Positions 55,729-64,000 of a DNA stretch of 64,000 bases are shown here, piece after piece. Below the pieces are notes generated by a model. That model saw only the letters and a program-made list of their open reading frames with translations. It was not told the origin of the DNA and did not search any database. Both the position numbers and the translations under genes were made by a program. Each line of letters begins with the position of its first letter. The first letter of the stretch is position 1. Location of the stretch: positions 262,601 to 326,600 of the forward strand of contig CAVUSZ010000017.1 of the NCBI GenBank assembly GCA_963744255.1, read 5' to 3'. The stretch comes from DATEDA01 sp963744255. Its GTDB lineage: Bacteria; Pseudomonadota; Gammaproteobacteria; Burkholderiales; SG8-39.

Positions 55729-56439
55729 TCACCGGCCATACTCAAGCTTCGGATACCAGTCGGTCCCGCGTCCTTCCGGCGTCGAATCGAGGATGGTCCA
55801 TATCGGCATGAGGTCGGGCGCGCCACGCGGATCCTGGCCGGGATCAGCTGCGTCGAATCCCATCTCGCCGCTCCAGAAGTGGCGAATCGTTCCGTCGCGA
55901 CGTGTGAACACGTTGAAGGCCGCATCGTCTCCGCCTTCAGGGGTCAGCGCGTGATAGTCGCGGCTGAACTCGCCCGTCGTGTCGGAATAGAGTTTGAGGT
56001 TGCGCCAGCGGCGTTCCTTCTTGAAAGCGACAAGCCGCTCGATCGGTGAGCGCGCGACCACTGCCAATGCGACGCGTTGCTCGACGTCACGCGCCTCGCC
56101 ATCCCACGCGCTGAGGAGCGAGGTGCACATCGGGCACGGTCGCTCGCGTTGCGGCCCGAACATGTAGCTGTAGACCACGAGCGTTTGCTTGTCGCCGAAG
56201 AGATCGGCAAAGCTGACGGGCCCGCGCTCACCCTCGAATCGATAATCCTTCTCCACCTTGCCACCCGGTGGCAGCGCGCGGCGCTGCTCTGCCACGCGCT
56301 CGATGTGACGCCTGAGTTCGATTTCCTCTGCCAGCAAAGCTTCGCGCGACCGCCGATATTCCTGGCTCTCGTTCGGAAAGCGACCCGTATTCCTTCTCGC
56401 CAGCTCACTTGCCGGTGTAAGCACTTTGTTGGCAGACAT
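55729..56439 (-). CDS. DUF899-family thioredoxin-like protein
   Basis: The 236-residue protein starts MSANKVLTPASELARRNTGR and has the family hallmarks VVYSYMFGPQRERPCPMCTS, LLSAWDGEARDVEQRVALAV and the C-terminal WTILDSTPEGRGTDWYPKLE. The C-x2-C in CPMC is the possible redox site. Members are often found in soil proteobacteria, some annotated as thioredoxin family; the function is not established. ATG 56439 follows GAAGGAGAGAGATC. Confidence 0.9.
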   Translation of the reverse strand: MSANKVLTPASELARRNTGRFPNESQEYRRSREALLAEEIELRRHIERVAEQRRALPPGGKVEKDYRFEGERGPVSFADLFGDKQTLVVYSYMFGPQRERPCPMCTSLLSAWDGEARDVEQRVALAVVARSPIERLVAFKKERRWRNLKLYSDTTGEFSRDYHALTPEGGDDAAFNVFTRRDGTIRHFWSGEMGFDAADPGQDPRGAPDLMPIWTILDSTPEGRGTDWYPKLEYGR

Positions 56440-56740
56440 GATCTCTCTCCTTCAATCCAAAAAAAACGAGTGGATGTCGTAAGGTTCCAGGCCTCTAGGG
56501 GCGGGAACCGACGTCAACCGTCCCGCGCTTGAAACAAATGCCCCAATGTGCTTCGGGTGGGCCGTGGCGCTCCCCGCGTCGTCAGCGCCTTGCGAACTTG
56601 AGGTGCGTCACCTTTGGCGCGGCCACCGTCCGCACGAACTCGAGCCCGTGGGCACGTCCCTACCTCCGCAATTGCTTCCGAAGCTCCTCGCCGAGCCTCT
56701 GGAAGAGATGGGGTATTTTTCTTGCATGGCCGTGGGGCGG
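56440..56740. other. Gene-free stretch
   Basis: This 301-base stretch upstream of the DUF899 gene has only short spurious frames. No repeat or terminator was seen. Confidence 0.5.
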
Positions 56741-57082
56741 CTAGGCGCTTGCTTTCTGCATCGCCTGCTGCATTTCTTCCATGCTCACGTCGCGGATGTG
56801 CGTGCCGACTGACCAGTGATGGCCAAACGGGTCGACGAGCTGGCCGTAGCGATCGCCCCAGAACATGTCTGCGACCGGCATGGTGATCTTCGCTCCGGCC
56901 TTGACCGCGCGTTCGACGGTGGCGTCGACGTTGTCGACATAGAGATGGATGGTGACCGGCGAGCCCTTGAGCGACTTCGGGCCGAGCGCGCCCATCTCCG
57001 GAAATTCATCGGCCGCGCCGGCGCAAACAAGGTGCGGCGTGACGGTGCGCATTCCTTCGGGAACGGGCTTGACTTGCGGCAT
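56741..57082 (-). CDS. VOC/PhnB-like protein with an internal deletion
   Basis: The 113-residue product starts MPQVKPVPEGMRTVTPHLVC and ends HWSVGTHIRDVSMEEMQQAM. Against the intact PhnB-like protein at 62858-63385, residues fall into place up to AGAAD, then jump to EFPEMG: about 40 residues (120 bases, in frame) with FYKKAFG and the first metal-site strand are missing. The frame and ends survive, so a shortened protein may be made, but a paired beta-alpha-beta-beta-beta module is lost and it is probably non-functional. Confidence 0.75.
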   Translation of the reverse strand: MPQVKPVPEGMRTVTPHLVCAGAADEFPEMGALGPKSLKGSPVTIHLYVDNVDATVERAVKAGAKITMPVADMFWGDRYGQLVDPFGHHWSVGTHIRDVSMEEMQQAMQKASA

Positions 57083-57112
57083 GGCTTTCTCCTTGTCGAT
57101 TACCGGCGCAGC

Positions 57113-57253
57113 GCAGCCTCCAGGTCGTCCACAAGGTCGCGTGTGCCCGTCGCCGGCGACGCGACGCTGTTGTAGCCGTCGAGGAAACCTCTCCGGCGGC
57201 ATGACGCCGGCCTCCGAGTCTTTCGTTGCCGTGACCAGAATCATGAATCGCAC
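57113..57253 (-). pseudogene. YciI-like N-terminal fragment
   Basis: MRFMILVTATKDSEAGVMPP is the start of a YciI/DUF1330-like protein. After about 22 residues the frame degrades, while another frame holds DGYNSVASPATGTRDLVDDL and ends EAALRR before a TAA at 57104-57102. It seems to be a junction of two gene remnants just upstream of the shortened VOC gene. Confidence 0.6.
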
Positions 57254-57526
57254 GGTCCTATCTCCTTGAAATCTAAGGGTCGGGGCGCGCCTCGGGAGAC
57301 TTTTCGTGATCGCCGATTCCGTTCTCTAGTCGATTGGCGGGACGCCGAATCGACATCGGTCCAGTCCAGTTCTTTTCAGCTGGTTTGGAGGTGCGTCGAA
57401 GAAGCAAGGTGCAAGGGTCGGTGGCGCGCTTGCGACCCGCTGCGAGGATCGGCGGGTTGTCGATCTCGGGATCTGCCAGACGACTATCTGGCGCGGACGT
57501 CGAGTCCGCCACAGATTGGAGGCAAG

Positions 57527-57757
57527 ATGAATCGTCCAAGAGTCGTGGCGCGGGAGCGGCGTTCCATCGCTCACCTGGTCAGCAAGCTGCGCGTCGCGCA
57601 CCGCGCAAACTGGGGATTGCAACTCGCCATCGTGATCGTCGTGCCGGGCGGTTTGGTGGCCCTGGCATTGCTCTGGTGGCTCGATCGTCACCAGGCGCTT
57701 CGGCGCGCGCCGATCTCGTGGACAACCTTGGCCAGCCAACGATACAGAGGAGAATGA
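57527..57757 (+). CDS. Small single-pass membrane protein
   Basis: The 76-residue product starts MNRPRVVARERRSIAHLVSK, has one hydrophobic segment (LQLAIVIVVPGGLVALALLW, residues about 31-50), and a basic C-terminal tail. The ribosome binding site TGGAGGCAAG is strong. It is isolated between pseudogene fragments. I do not recognise it. Confidence 0.5.
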   Translation: MNRPRVVARERRSIAHLVSKLRVAHRANWGLQLAIVIVVPGGLVALALLWWLDRHQALRRAPISWTTLASQRYRGE

Positions 57758-57763
57758 CGGGCC

Positions 57764-57943
57764 GTCGATCTCAAGCGTAGAGAGGCCGATCTCGCGGTCC
57801 GCATCGGCCCCGTCACCGACGAGGATCTGGTGATGCGCAAGCTCTGCGAGGTAGGGTGGTCGCTGTATGCATCCAAGACCTACCTCGCGCGTCGTCCGGT
57901 GGCGGCGGATCCCACCGATCTCGCCGGCCACGAGGTCGACATG
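57764..57943 (+). pseudogene. LysR effector-domain fragment
   Basis: The frame reads VDLKRREADLAVRIGPVTDE and LVMRKLCEVGWSLYASKTYL then ARRPVAADPTDLAGHEV, a piece of a LysR substrate-binding domain (motif DLAVRIG, LYAS-Y--R). The HTH and the C-terminal part are missing. No start codon precedes it. Confidence 0.7.
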
Positions 57944-58102
57944 CGCGCCGCAGCGACCAAGGCGAGGACCATCGCGCCGCAGGTCACAAGATCGAGCGGT
58001 AGTCTCAACAGGCTTCGACGCGTCGGTGCCGCTGGGCGCCGCCCCGGCCGATCCGGCCCGGATCCAGGCTCCTGCTCGTGCGCCGGCGGACGAGGGACTT
58101 GC

Positions 58103-58972
58103 CTAACGACTCAGGAACCGCACGACCTCGGCGATCACCTGCGGGTCGCTCAGGATGCGGTAGTGACCGAGCCCGTCGGTGGTGAGCACGCGGCGCCCGC
58201 GCCACGCCGACGCGTAGTCGTTCACCGCACGGTACGGCACCGTCCGATCGCTCCGGTCGTGAACGAGCAACGCGGGGACATTCACGCGCGGCGCCACCAC
58301 GGCCGCGCGCAGCTCGGCGAGCCTGACGCCTTCCGCCGCCTCGATCGCGCGCTCCATTTCGGCCCGAACGCGCTCCGGGATCCACAGGAAGCGCGCGAAG
58401 CGCTCGACCTCGAGCCCGGGGTCGGACGGCGCGGCGATGAGGACCGCGCGCGCCGCCGCCATCCCGCGCGAGAGCGCGAATGCCGCGGCTGCGCCGCCGA
58501 GGGAATGGCCGACCACGGCGAACAGCGGGCCGAAGGATTCCGCGACCAGCCGGAGCACGCGCGCGAAGTCGGGCAGCGTCGCGGTCCGGCCGGTGCTCGC
58601 GCCGTGCGCCGGCTGATCGACCGTCATCACCTCGAAGCCGGCGTCCACGAGCGGCTCGACGAAGTGCGCGAGCTGCAGCCCGTGTCCCGCCCAGCCGTGC
58701 GCGAGCAGCACACCCGGGCGATGCCAGCCGGCGCCCCAGGCCTGGCCGCGAATCGTCTCGGTCCGATAGCGGAGCGCGATCGGCTCCGAAGGCGGCAGCG
58801 ACAAGAGGCGTTGTCGCGCACGGCGCTGGCCGCGCGGCGTGCAGAAGAGCCGGCGCGCGAGCGGCGCGGCGGCGCGCGGCGCGATGTGCGACGACAGCGC
58901 GAAGAAGCTGCGGAGCGTGGCGAGCGACAGCGCGTCGGCGACGCGCCCGGGCAGGGCCGCTGCGATAGCCAT
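58103..58972 (-). CDS. Alpha/beta hydrolase
   Basis: The 289-residue protein has the oxyanion strand VLLAHGWAGHGLQLAHFVEP, the nucleophile elbow GHSLGGAAAAFALSRG (Ser), Asp in VHDRSDRTVPY and His in LGHYRILSDP. An N-terminal stretch of about 75 residues precedes the core. The substrate is unknown; it resembles esterase/lipase-like hydrolases of the Abhydrolase_6 type. It diverges from the GlxA-type gene. Confidence 0.88.
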   Translation of the reverse strand: MAIAAALPGRVADALSLATLRSFFALSSHIAPRAAAPLARRLFCTPRGQRRARQRLLSLPPSEPIALRYRTETIRGQAWGAGWHRPGVLLAHGWAGHGLQLAHFVEPLVDAGFEVMTVDQPAHGASTGRTATLPDFARVLRLVAESFGPLFAVVGHSLGGAAAAFALSRGMAAARAVLIAAPSDPGLEVERFARFLWIPERVRAEMERAIEAAEGVRLAELRAAVVAPRVNVPALLVHDRSDRTVPYRAVNDYASAWRGRRVLTTDGLGHYRILSDPQVIAEVVRFLSR

Positions 58973-59021
58973 TGCACTCTCCCGTGCGAAACCGTGGCTG
59001 ACAGGATAGGACCGGCGCGGC

Positions 59022-59027
59022 TAGAAT
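59022..59027 (+). promoter_or_regulatory. Candidate -10 element of the GlxA-type gene
   Basis: TAGAAT lies 35 bases upstream of ATG 59062 in the gap with the hydrolase. It has the same hexamer and similar distance as at efp. Confidence 0.35.
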
Positions 59028-59061
59028 GGCAGTGGCAGGAATGACATCGAGAAGGTGAGAA

Positions 59062-60114
59062 ATGACAAAGCCCGTTCTCGTCCGGCACGTTCCCCGCAAG
59101 ACGGTGCGAATCGGCGTGCTTGCGTTCGAGGGCTGCATGGCGTCGTCGGTCGCCGGTCCGCTGGAGCTCTTCGGCGTCGCCAACGTGCTCGTGAGCCTGA
59201 TCGACGCCGCGCCGGCGGCGGTGCGGTTCGAGTCATGCATCGTGACGGCGGCGCGGCGCGAGGTCGTTTCGGGCAGCGGCATCGTGCTCAACGGCGGCCG
59301 GCCGCGCGGGCGCCTGGACGTGCTGGTCGTGCCGGGGATCTGGCACGAGCGCGCGCACGACCTCGCGGTCGAGGCCGAGCGGCTGCGCCGCGAAGTCTCG
59401 ATGATCCGGTCGGCGTACGAGGGCGGGGCGATCGTCGCGGCAGAATGCAGCGGCACGGTGCTCGCCGCCGAAGCGGGGCTCCTGAACGGCCATACGGCGA
59501 CGACGAGCTGGTGGCTGGGCGAGTTCTTCCGCCGGCGCTATCCGGAAGTTCGGCTCGCGCTCGACGAATTGGTGACGGCGGACGGCCGGGCCTGGTGCTC
59601 CGGCGCCACCACCTCGGCGATCAGTCTCTGCCTGAAGCTCGTCGAGCACTTCGCCGGCGCAGACGTCGCCGCGCTCGTCGCGCGCTTCATGCTCACCGAT
59701 CCGAATCGCGGCTCGCAGACACCGTATGCGGTGGAGCCGCTGCGTCCGGTCGCGAGCGATCCGGCGATCGCCAGGATGCAGGGGTGGATCGGCCGCAACC
59801 TCGGGCGCCCGGTCGGCCTGGACGAGATGGCGCGCGTCGCGGCGATGAGCACGCGCACGCTCATTCGCAGGTTCCGCGCCGCGACCGGCGACACGCCGCT
59901 CAGCTACGTGCAGCGCCTGCGCGTGGAGCGCGCCAAGGCGCTGCTCGCGACGACCGGCCTAGCGGTGCAGACGGTGATGGACCGCGCGGGGTACGCCGAC
60001 ATGAGCTCGTTCCGCAAGCTCTTCCGCAGCCACACCGGCCTCGTGCCGAGCGCCTATCGCGAGCGCTTCCAGATCCGCAGGCGCCGCGCGGCACCGGCCG
60101 CCGCGCGGGCTTGA
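59062..60114 (+). CDS. GlxA-family transcriptional regulator (DJ-1/PfpI plus AraC)
   Basis: The 350-residue protein has a PfpI/DJ-1-like N-terminal domain (RIGVLAFEGCMASSVAGPLE, AAECSGTVLAAEAGLLNGHT, with Cys in the nucleophile position) and a C-terminal AraC domain (GRPVGLDEMARVAAMSTRTL, GYADMSSFRKLFRSHTG). AAGGTGAGAA precedes the ATG. Such regulators usually control catabolic or stress genes nearby; the divergent hydrolase is the obvious candidate target. Confidence 0.92.
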   Translation: MTKPVLVRHVPRKTVRIGVLAFEGCMASSVAGPLELFGVANVLVSLIDAAPAAVRFESCIVTAARREVVSGSGIVLNGGRPRGRLDVLVVPGIWHERAHDLAVEAERLRREVSMIRSAYEGGAIVAAECSGTVLAAEAGLLNGHTATTSWWLGEFFRRRYPEVRLALDELVTADGRAWCSGATTSAISLCLKLVEHFAGADVAALVARFMLTDPNRGSQTPYAVEPLRPVASDPAIARMQGWIGRNLGRPVGLDEMARVAAMSTRTLIRRFRAATGDTPLSYVQRLRVERAKALLATTGLAVQTVMDRAGYADMSSFRKLFRSHTGLVPSAYRERFQIRRRRAAPAAARA

Positions 60115-60171
60115 CCCCGAGCTGACCGATCCGATCACGGCCTGGCCTCCGCATGCCCGCTTGAGCGGCGG

Positions 60172-60355
60172 TCATGCTTCATCGACCAAACCAACCTTCA
60201 CTGCCTGCTCCTGATTCCGGAAAATGGCCATTGCCGTGCGCATGCCTTTGAAACCGAGCTCTTTGTAGAAACTTTCTTTTCCAGGATGCGTACAGGATGA
60301 TCTTCTTGTGTCCTGCTGCCAGCTCCTTGAGTTTGGCTACACTCTCGCCCACTTC
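60172..60355 (-). pseudogene. GNAT acetyltransferase, C-terminal fragment with a frameshift
   Basis: On the minus strand the frames give VAKLKELAAGHKKIILYAS then, one base over, KESFYKELGFKGMRTAMAIF and RNQEQAVKVGLVDEA with TGA at 60174-60172. This is the C-terminal end of a GNAT-fold acetyltransferase. The N-terminal half with the acetyl-CoA loop is missing; the YcaQ-like gene begins immediately on the opposite strand, so that gene probably replaced it. Confidence 0.75.
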
Positions 60356-61513
60356 ATGTCCCGCACGGCCGGAAAATCCCTCGCGCTCACCAAATCCCAC
60401 GCCAAACGCATCTGGCTGCGCGCCCAAAGGCTCGACGAATACGCGCCGTTCGGCGGCGGGCCCGAGGCGACGCGCGCCGCGGTGGAGCATCTGGGCTATG
60501 TGCAGATCGACACGATCAATGTGATCGAACGCTGCCATCACCAGATCCTCTATACGCGCATTCCAGGATACCAACGCGACCATCTGCGCCAGGCGCAGAC
60601 CGTCGACAAGACGGTCTTCGAGTACTGGACTCATGCGCTGTCATACCTGTCGACGAGGGACATGCAGTTCTACATCAGCGCCATGAAGCGAGACTGGCAG
60701 CGCCGGAGCACCTGGTTCGCCGCGGTGCAGAAGGAGGACCTGCGCAGGGTCCTCGCCCGCATCAGAGAGCATGGCGCCCTGACGATCCGGGATATCGACG
60801 ATGACGTGCTGGTGGAAAAAGACCATGCGTGGGCGAGCCGCAAGCCATCAAAGCGGGCGCTGCAGCTTGCCTTCTACAGGGGCCTCGTGACCGTCAGCCA
60901 ACGCACCGGCATGCTGAAGACCTATGAGCTGATGAACCGGCACTTCGGGTGGGAACGGCCGCCGAAGCCCGCGTCGGAGAGAGCGATCCTGAACTATCTG
61001 CTCGACCGCGCGCTGCGATCACAGGGCATCGTGAGCGTCGATTCAGTTTGCTATCTCGACCCCCAGCGCAAGCCGGGCATGCGGCGATTGATCGAGACGA
61101 GAGTGCGCCGCAAAGAGCTGGTGCCCGTCGACCTCGAGGGGGCAGGGAAGCTGGAGCACTGGGCGCGGCCGGAGACGCTCGAGACCACCTTTGATCGCGC
61201 CGAAGCGATGGTCCATATCTTGTCTCCCTTCGACCCGCTCATCCATCAGCGCAAGCGGCTGCATCTCTTCTTCGACTACGAGCACCGCTTCGAGGCTTAC
61301 GTCCCCAAGAAGAAACGGCTATTCGGCTACTTTGCCCAGCCCGTGCTCGTCGGTGACGCAATCGTCGCCGCCGTCGATCTCAAGACAGATCGCGAGCAGC
61401 AGAAGCTGCTGGTGCGGCAATGGACCTGGGTCGGCAATAGCTCGCACCGCTTGCACAAGAAACGGATCGAAGAAGCGTTGCACCGCTTCGAGCGCTTCCA
61501 ACTCGCGCGCTGA
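60356..61513 (+). CDS. YcaQ-like winged-helix DNA glycosylase family protein
   Basis: The 385-residue protein starts MSRTAGKSLALTKSHAKRIW and has the family motif QID in EHLGYVQIDTINVIERCHHQ, FEYWTHALSYLSTRDMQFY, and the C-terminal ILSPFDPLIHQRKRLHLFFD. Enterobacterial YcaQ removes interstrand-crosslink adducts; the QxD motif is required for catalysis there. I chose ATG 60356 because the longer frame to 60308 overlaps the GNAT remnant. Confidence 0.9.
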   Translation: MSRTAGKSLALTKSHAKRIWLRAQRLDEYAPFGGGPEATRAAVEHLGYVQIDTINVIERCHHQILYTRIPGYQRDHLRQAQTVDKTVFEYWTHALSYLSTRDMQFYISAMKRDWQRRSTWFAAVQKEDLRRVLARIREHGALTIRDIDDDVLVEKDHAWASRKPSKRALQLAFYRGLVTVSQRTGMLKTYELMNRHFGWERPPKPASERAILNYLLDRALRSQGIVSVDSVCYLDPQRKPGMRRLIETRVRRKELVPVDLEGAGKLEHWARPETLETTFDRAEAMVHILSPFDPLIHQRKRLHLFFDYEHRFEAYVPKKKRLFGYFAQPVLVGDAIVAAVDLKTDREQQKLLVRQWTWVGNSSHRLHKKRIEEALHRFERFQLAR

Positions 61514-61541
61514 ACGCCGCGCAATCGGCGCAGTTCACACC

Positions 61542-62780
61542 ATGACCCCGGACCTGCAGATACTGATCATCGGCGGGGGTCTCTCGGGCTTGAGCGCCGC
61601 GCTGCACCTTGCGCGCGCGGGGGTCGAGGACCTCTTCGTGCTGGAGGCCGAGCGGATCGGGCAGGGCGGCAACGTGTACCTGCCGGGCACGCCGGGGCCG
61701 GTGTTCCCCGACTACACGAAGATGGTGCTGACGCCCGATGACCGCGGCTATACCTATCTCTCGCGCCGTTTCAACCGCGAGGTGGCGCGCAACCTGCTGC
61801 GGGTCAAGCGCCGCGGCGTGGAGCTGCAGCTCGCGCTGGCGCGCGAGTTCGACCCGCGCCTCGTGCGCCAGTACGGCACCCTGATCGTCGGCGAGCCCGA
61901 CGACGATCGCAGGCTGCGCGAGGAGCATCGCGTGATGCGCGACCTCGGCATCGACGCGGACATCGAGAGCTACGGCGCGGAGCGCATCGCGGCCCTTTAC
62001 GGCACCGCGCCGGGCAAGTACGTCCAGGGCCTGTTCGTCACCGAGGACGCGATCGTGGACTCCACGCGCTACGTCCAGGCCATCGCGCGCACGCTCGGCG
62101 AGACCCGCTACCGCGAGCGCTCGCGCGTGGTCGAGCTGCGCGAGGAGGGCGATGCGGTGCGGGCGCGCTTCGAGGACGGCGAATCGGTGACCGCGGCGCA
62201 CGCGGTCGTCGCGACCAACGGCTTCATCATCGACCGCGACGCCAACCTGCAGGGCAGGATGCGCTCGTACTGGACGTTCCTCGTCGCGTTCGACGACCCG
62301 GGCGAAAACACGCCGAATGCCTATTACTTCGACCCGCACGCGCACTACTGGGCGCGCCAGGACGACAAGCTGATCGTCGGCGGCGAGGACACGCCGGTGG
62401 TCGAGGATAACTTTCGCGCGCCGCCGGACGCCGGGCGCTCGGCCGAGCGCCTGGCGCGCTGGTGCGCCGATACGTTCCCGCGCCTTGCCGGCCGCAGGCA
62501 GCGGGCGCTGCACTACAGCGTGTTCGGCGAGACGCGCGACAACCTGCCGATTCTCGGCCGCTTCGCGCCGCAGAGCCACGTCTGGTATGTCGTCGGCGAC
62601 AATGGCGACGGCCAGAGCACGCTGAGCTGCATCGCCTACCTGCTGCCGCGCGCGATGGGCCTCGCGCAACCGAGCGCGGAGGAAGAAGCCCTGATCACGT
62701 TTCTCTCGCCCGGCCGCGAGAGCCTAAAGGAACCGGCTGCGAGGCCGGCAGCGACGCCTGAGCGCCAGGCTGCTGGATGA
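61542..62780 (+). CDS. FAD-dependent oxidoreductase (DAO family)
   Basis: The 412-residue protein begins with the Rossmann motif LQILIIGGGLSGLSAALHLA (GxGxxG-like), then ERIGQGGNVYLPGTPGPVFP. The C-terminal FAD-binding part has YSVFGETRDNLPILGRFAPQ and VVGDNGDGQSTLSCIAYLLP. It looks like a D-amino-acid oxidase/glycine oxidase-type amine oxidase. The conserved His of sarcosine oxidases is not obvious. ATG 61542 is 28 bases past the YcaQ-like stop. Confidence 0.85.
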   Translation: MTPDLQILIIGGGLSGLSAALHLARAGVEDLFVLEAERIGQGGNVYLPGTPGPVFPDYTKMVLTPDDRGYTYLSRRFNREVARNLLRVKRRGVELQLALAREFDPRLVRQYGTLIVGEPDDDRRLREEHRVMRDLGIDADIESYGAERIAALYGTAPGKYVQGLFVTEDAIVDSTRYVQAIARTLGETRYRERSRVVELREEGDAVRARFEDGESVTAAHAVVATNGFIIDRDANLQGRMRSYWTFLVAFDDPGENTPNAYYFDPHAHYWARQDDKLIVGGEDTPVVEDNFRAPPDAGRSAERLARWCADTFPRLAGRRQRALHYSVFGETRDNLPILGRFAPQSHVWYVVGDNGDGQSTLSCIAYLLPRAMGLAQPSAEEEALITFLSPGRESLKEPAARPAATPERQAAG

Positions 62781-62857
62781 TCCCCCACGCTCGGTGTAAC
62801 CGCGCCGCAAGCGTGGGGGGGCAGAATATTTCTCCCAACCGCGAAAGGAGACGAACG

Positions 62858-63385
62858 ATGAAAAGGAAGAAGGCCGCTGCCGGGAAGGCCGCGACGAAGC
62901 CGGCAGCGTCAAGGAGGAAGGTGGCGCCGATCCCCGCCGGCTATCATGCCGTGACGCCCTACCTCAGCATCCGCGGTGCGGCCGAGGCGCTCGAGTTCTA
63001 CAAGAAGGCGTTCGGCGCGAAGGAGATCATGCGCATGCCGGGCCCCAAGGGGGATATCGGCCACGCCGAAATCCGGATCGGCGATTCGCGGATCATGCTT
63101 GCCGACGAGTACCCGGAGATCCAGTTCCTCAGCCCGGCGTCGCGCGGCGGCACGACGGTCAGCCTCCATCTCTACGTCAAGGACGTCGACGCCATGGTGG
63201 AGCGTGCGGTGGCGGCGGGCGCGAAGCTCACGCGGCCGGTCGCGGACCAGTTCTACGGCGACCGCACCGGCTCGCTCGAGGATCCCTTCGGCCACATGTG
63301 GCACGTCGCCACGCACAAAGAGGACCTCTCGAAGGCCGAGCTGCGCCGGCGCGCGGAGCGGGCAGCGAAGCAGCAGCCGGATTGA
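62858..63385 (+). CDS. PhnB-like VOC protein, intact
   Basis: The 175-residue product starts with a lysine/alanine-rich tail (MKRKKAAAGKAATKPAASRR), then HAVTPYLSIRGAAEALEFYK, KKAFGAKEIMRMPGPKGDIG, RIGDSRIMLADEYPEI, LHLYVKDVDAMVERAVAAGA and FGHMWHVATHKEDLSKAELR. It is a complete two-module vicinal-oxygen-chelate protein. The ribosome binding site AAAGGAGACGAACG is strong. It serves as a reference for the deleted paralogue at 56741-57082. Confidence 0.9.
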   Translation: MKRKKAAAGKAATKPAASRRKVAPIPAGYHAVTPYLSIRGAAEALEFYKKAFGAKEIMRMPGPKGDIGHAEIRIGDSRIMLADEYPEIQFLSPASRGGTTVSLHLYVKDVDAMVERAVAAGAKLTRPVADQFYGDRTGSLEDPFGHMWHVATHKEDLSKAELRRRAERAAKQQPD

Positions 63386-63550
63386 AAAACCTTCAACGCC
63401 GGGCGAGAAGGAGAGAGCCTGCCATCGCGCCGGCGGCGCAGATGCTGATCCGCCCGTAGCGCGCGTCGCGGCGCGCCATTCGCTCGTGTTCAAAGTCGCC
63501 GTCGACGACGCGAGCAAACACGTCCGCACGGGGCGCGGGAGCCGTTTGCG

Positions 63551-64000
63551 CTACGAGCGGGGCGACACTTTGCGGAAACCCGCGAACAACGCAACGTCGT
63601 AAGCGATCTTCAGCAGCCCGCAGGCGATCAGCGGGGCGCTCATGAACCCGGTCGCGAACATCGCGCCGGCGAGCGAAGGACCGATCGCGGACGCCAGGCT
63701 GCGCGGAACCGCCGTGAAGCTCGCCGCGGCGGGACGCTCGTCCGGCGTGACGACGGACATGACGTAGGCGCTGCGGGCGGGCACGTCCATCTGCGAAAGC
63801 AGGCTACGAACGAGCAGAAGCCCGAGTGCAACTTCGAGCGATGACGCACAGGCGGCGCCGATCAGGCACAGGCTCGCCGGGATGTGCGTGAACACCATCG
63901 TATTGACGAGGCCGACCCGCCGGCGCGAGCGCCGGTGCCGCCAACTGCGACACGGCGCTGAGCAACCCGGTCCAGAAGAAGAAGGCACCGGCGCCGGTAA
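63551..64000 (-). pseudogene. MFS transporter, C-terminal part, frameshift near 63920 (runs off the window)
   Basis: The C-terminal ~138 codons read RVGLVNTMVFTHIPASLCLI, SSLEVALGLLLVRSLLSQMD, VPARSAYVMSVVTPDERPAA, FTAVPRSLASAIGPSLAGAM and FATGFMSAPLIACGLLKIAY, typical of a major facilitator transporter. Upstream, FFFWTGLLSAVSQLAAPALA is in another frame, so a one-base shift near 63918-63928 must be corrected. The rest lies beyond base 64000. The substrate is unknown. Confidence 0.7.

Overview
The window is high-GC DNA from a betaproteobacterium, or a very close proteobacterial relative. The evidence is gene order: uvrC-pgsA-tRNA(Gly)-tRNA(Cys); pdxJ-recO-era-rnc-DUF4845-lepB-lepA; mucD-rseB-rseA-rpoE; YgfX-like-fabF-acpP-fabG-fabD-fabH-plsX-rpmF-DUF177; and rluC divergent from rne. 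No genus can be named from the sequence alone.

Layout. 1-1300: an OmpA-like protein (running off the left edge) and a coiled-coil protein. 1773-2000: two tRNA genes. 2037-30763: almost pure housekeeping, nearly all on the minus strand and heavily coupled through ATGA/GTGA overlaps: phospholipid synthesis, excision repair, EF-P, peptidoglycan recycling, PLP synthesis, RNA processing, protein export, sigma-E envelope stress response, fatty-acid synthesis, then maf/methyltransferase, sppA/Rieske/gph/rluC and RNase E. 30738-40907: a 10.2-kb integrated element bounded by a 26-bp direct repeat. It sits in the 5' end of a low-molecular-weight phosphatase gene that was once coupled to uvrB. It carries a tyrosine integrase, an excisionase/AlpA-like HTH gene, a primase/RepA-helicase replication gene, a prohead protease and an HK97-type major capsid protein, but no recognisable portal, terminase or tail gene, plus cargo (DUF5677 protein, Rap1a/Tai-like secreted protein). 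This looks like a minimal capsid-encoding phage satellite. Many of its genes are interrupted by single-base frameshifts, either from decay or from poor sequence.

40913-44475: core genes resume (uvrB with a LexA-like box, an aromatic/aspartate aminotransferase, tRNA-Asn). 44476-46265: a repeat-rich strip with a CDGSH protein and a small hypothetical gene. 46266-50008: a four-gene plus-strand cluster (DUF6505, DUF971, a CCAEP-tail radical SAM enzyme, an ATP-grasp ligase) that looks like an uncharacterised biosynthetic or modification pathway, followed by convergent yggX.

50300-64000: accessory DNA rich in scars: an RraA fragment, an intact Rieske/helical fusion, a PfkB-kinase fragment, a LysR-monooxygenase-ECF-sigma operon, a tandem tautomerase, a DUF899 protein, a VOC protein with an internal deletion, fragments of YciI, LysR and GNAT genes, an alpha/beta hydrolase, a GlxA/AraC regulator, a YcaQ-like protein, an FAD oxidoreductase, an intact PhnB-like VOC protein and a broken MFS gene at the right edge.

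Family assignments rest on recalled motifs and gene order; no database search was possible. Start codons were chosen from Shine-Dalgarno sequence, overlap with neighbours and usual family length.
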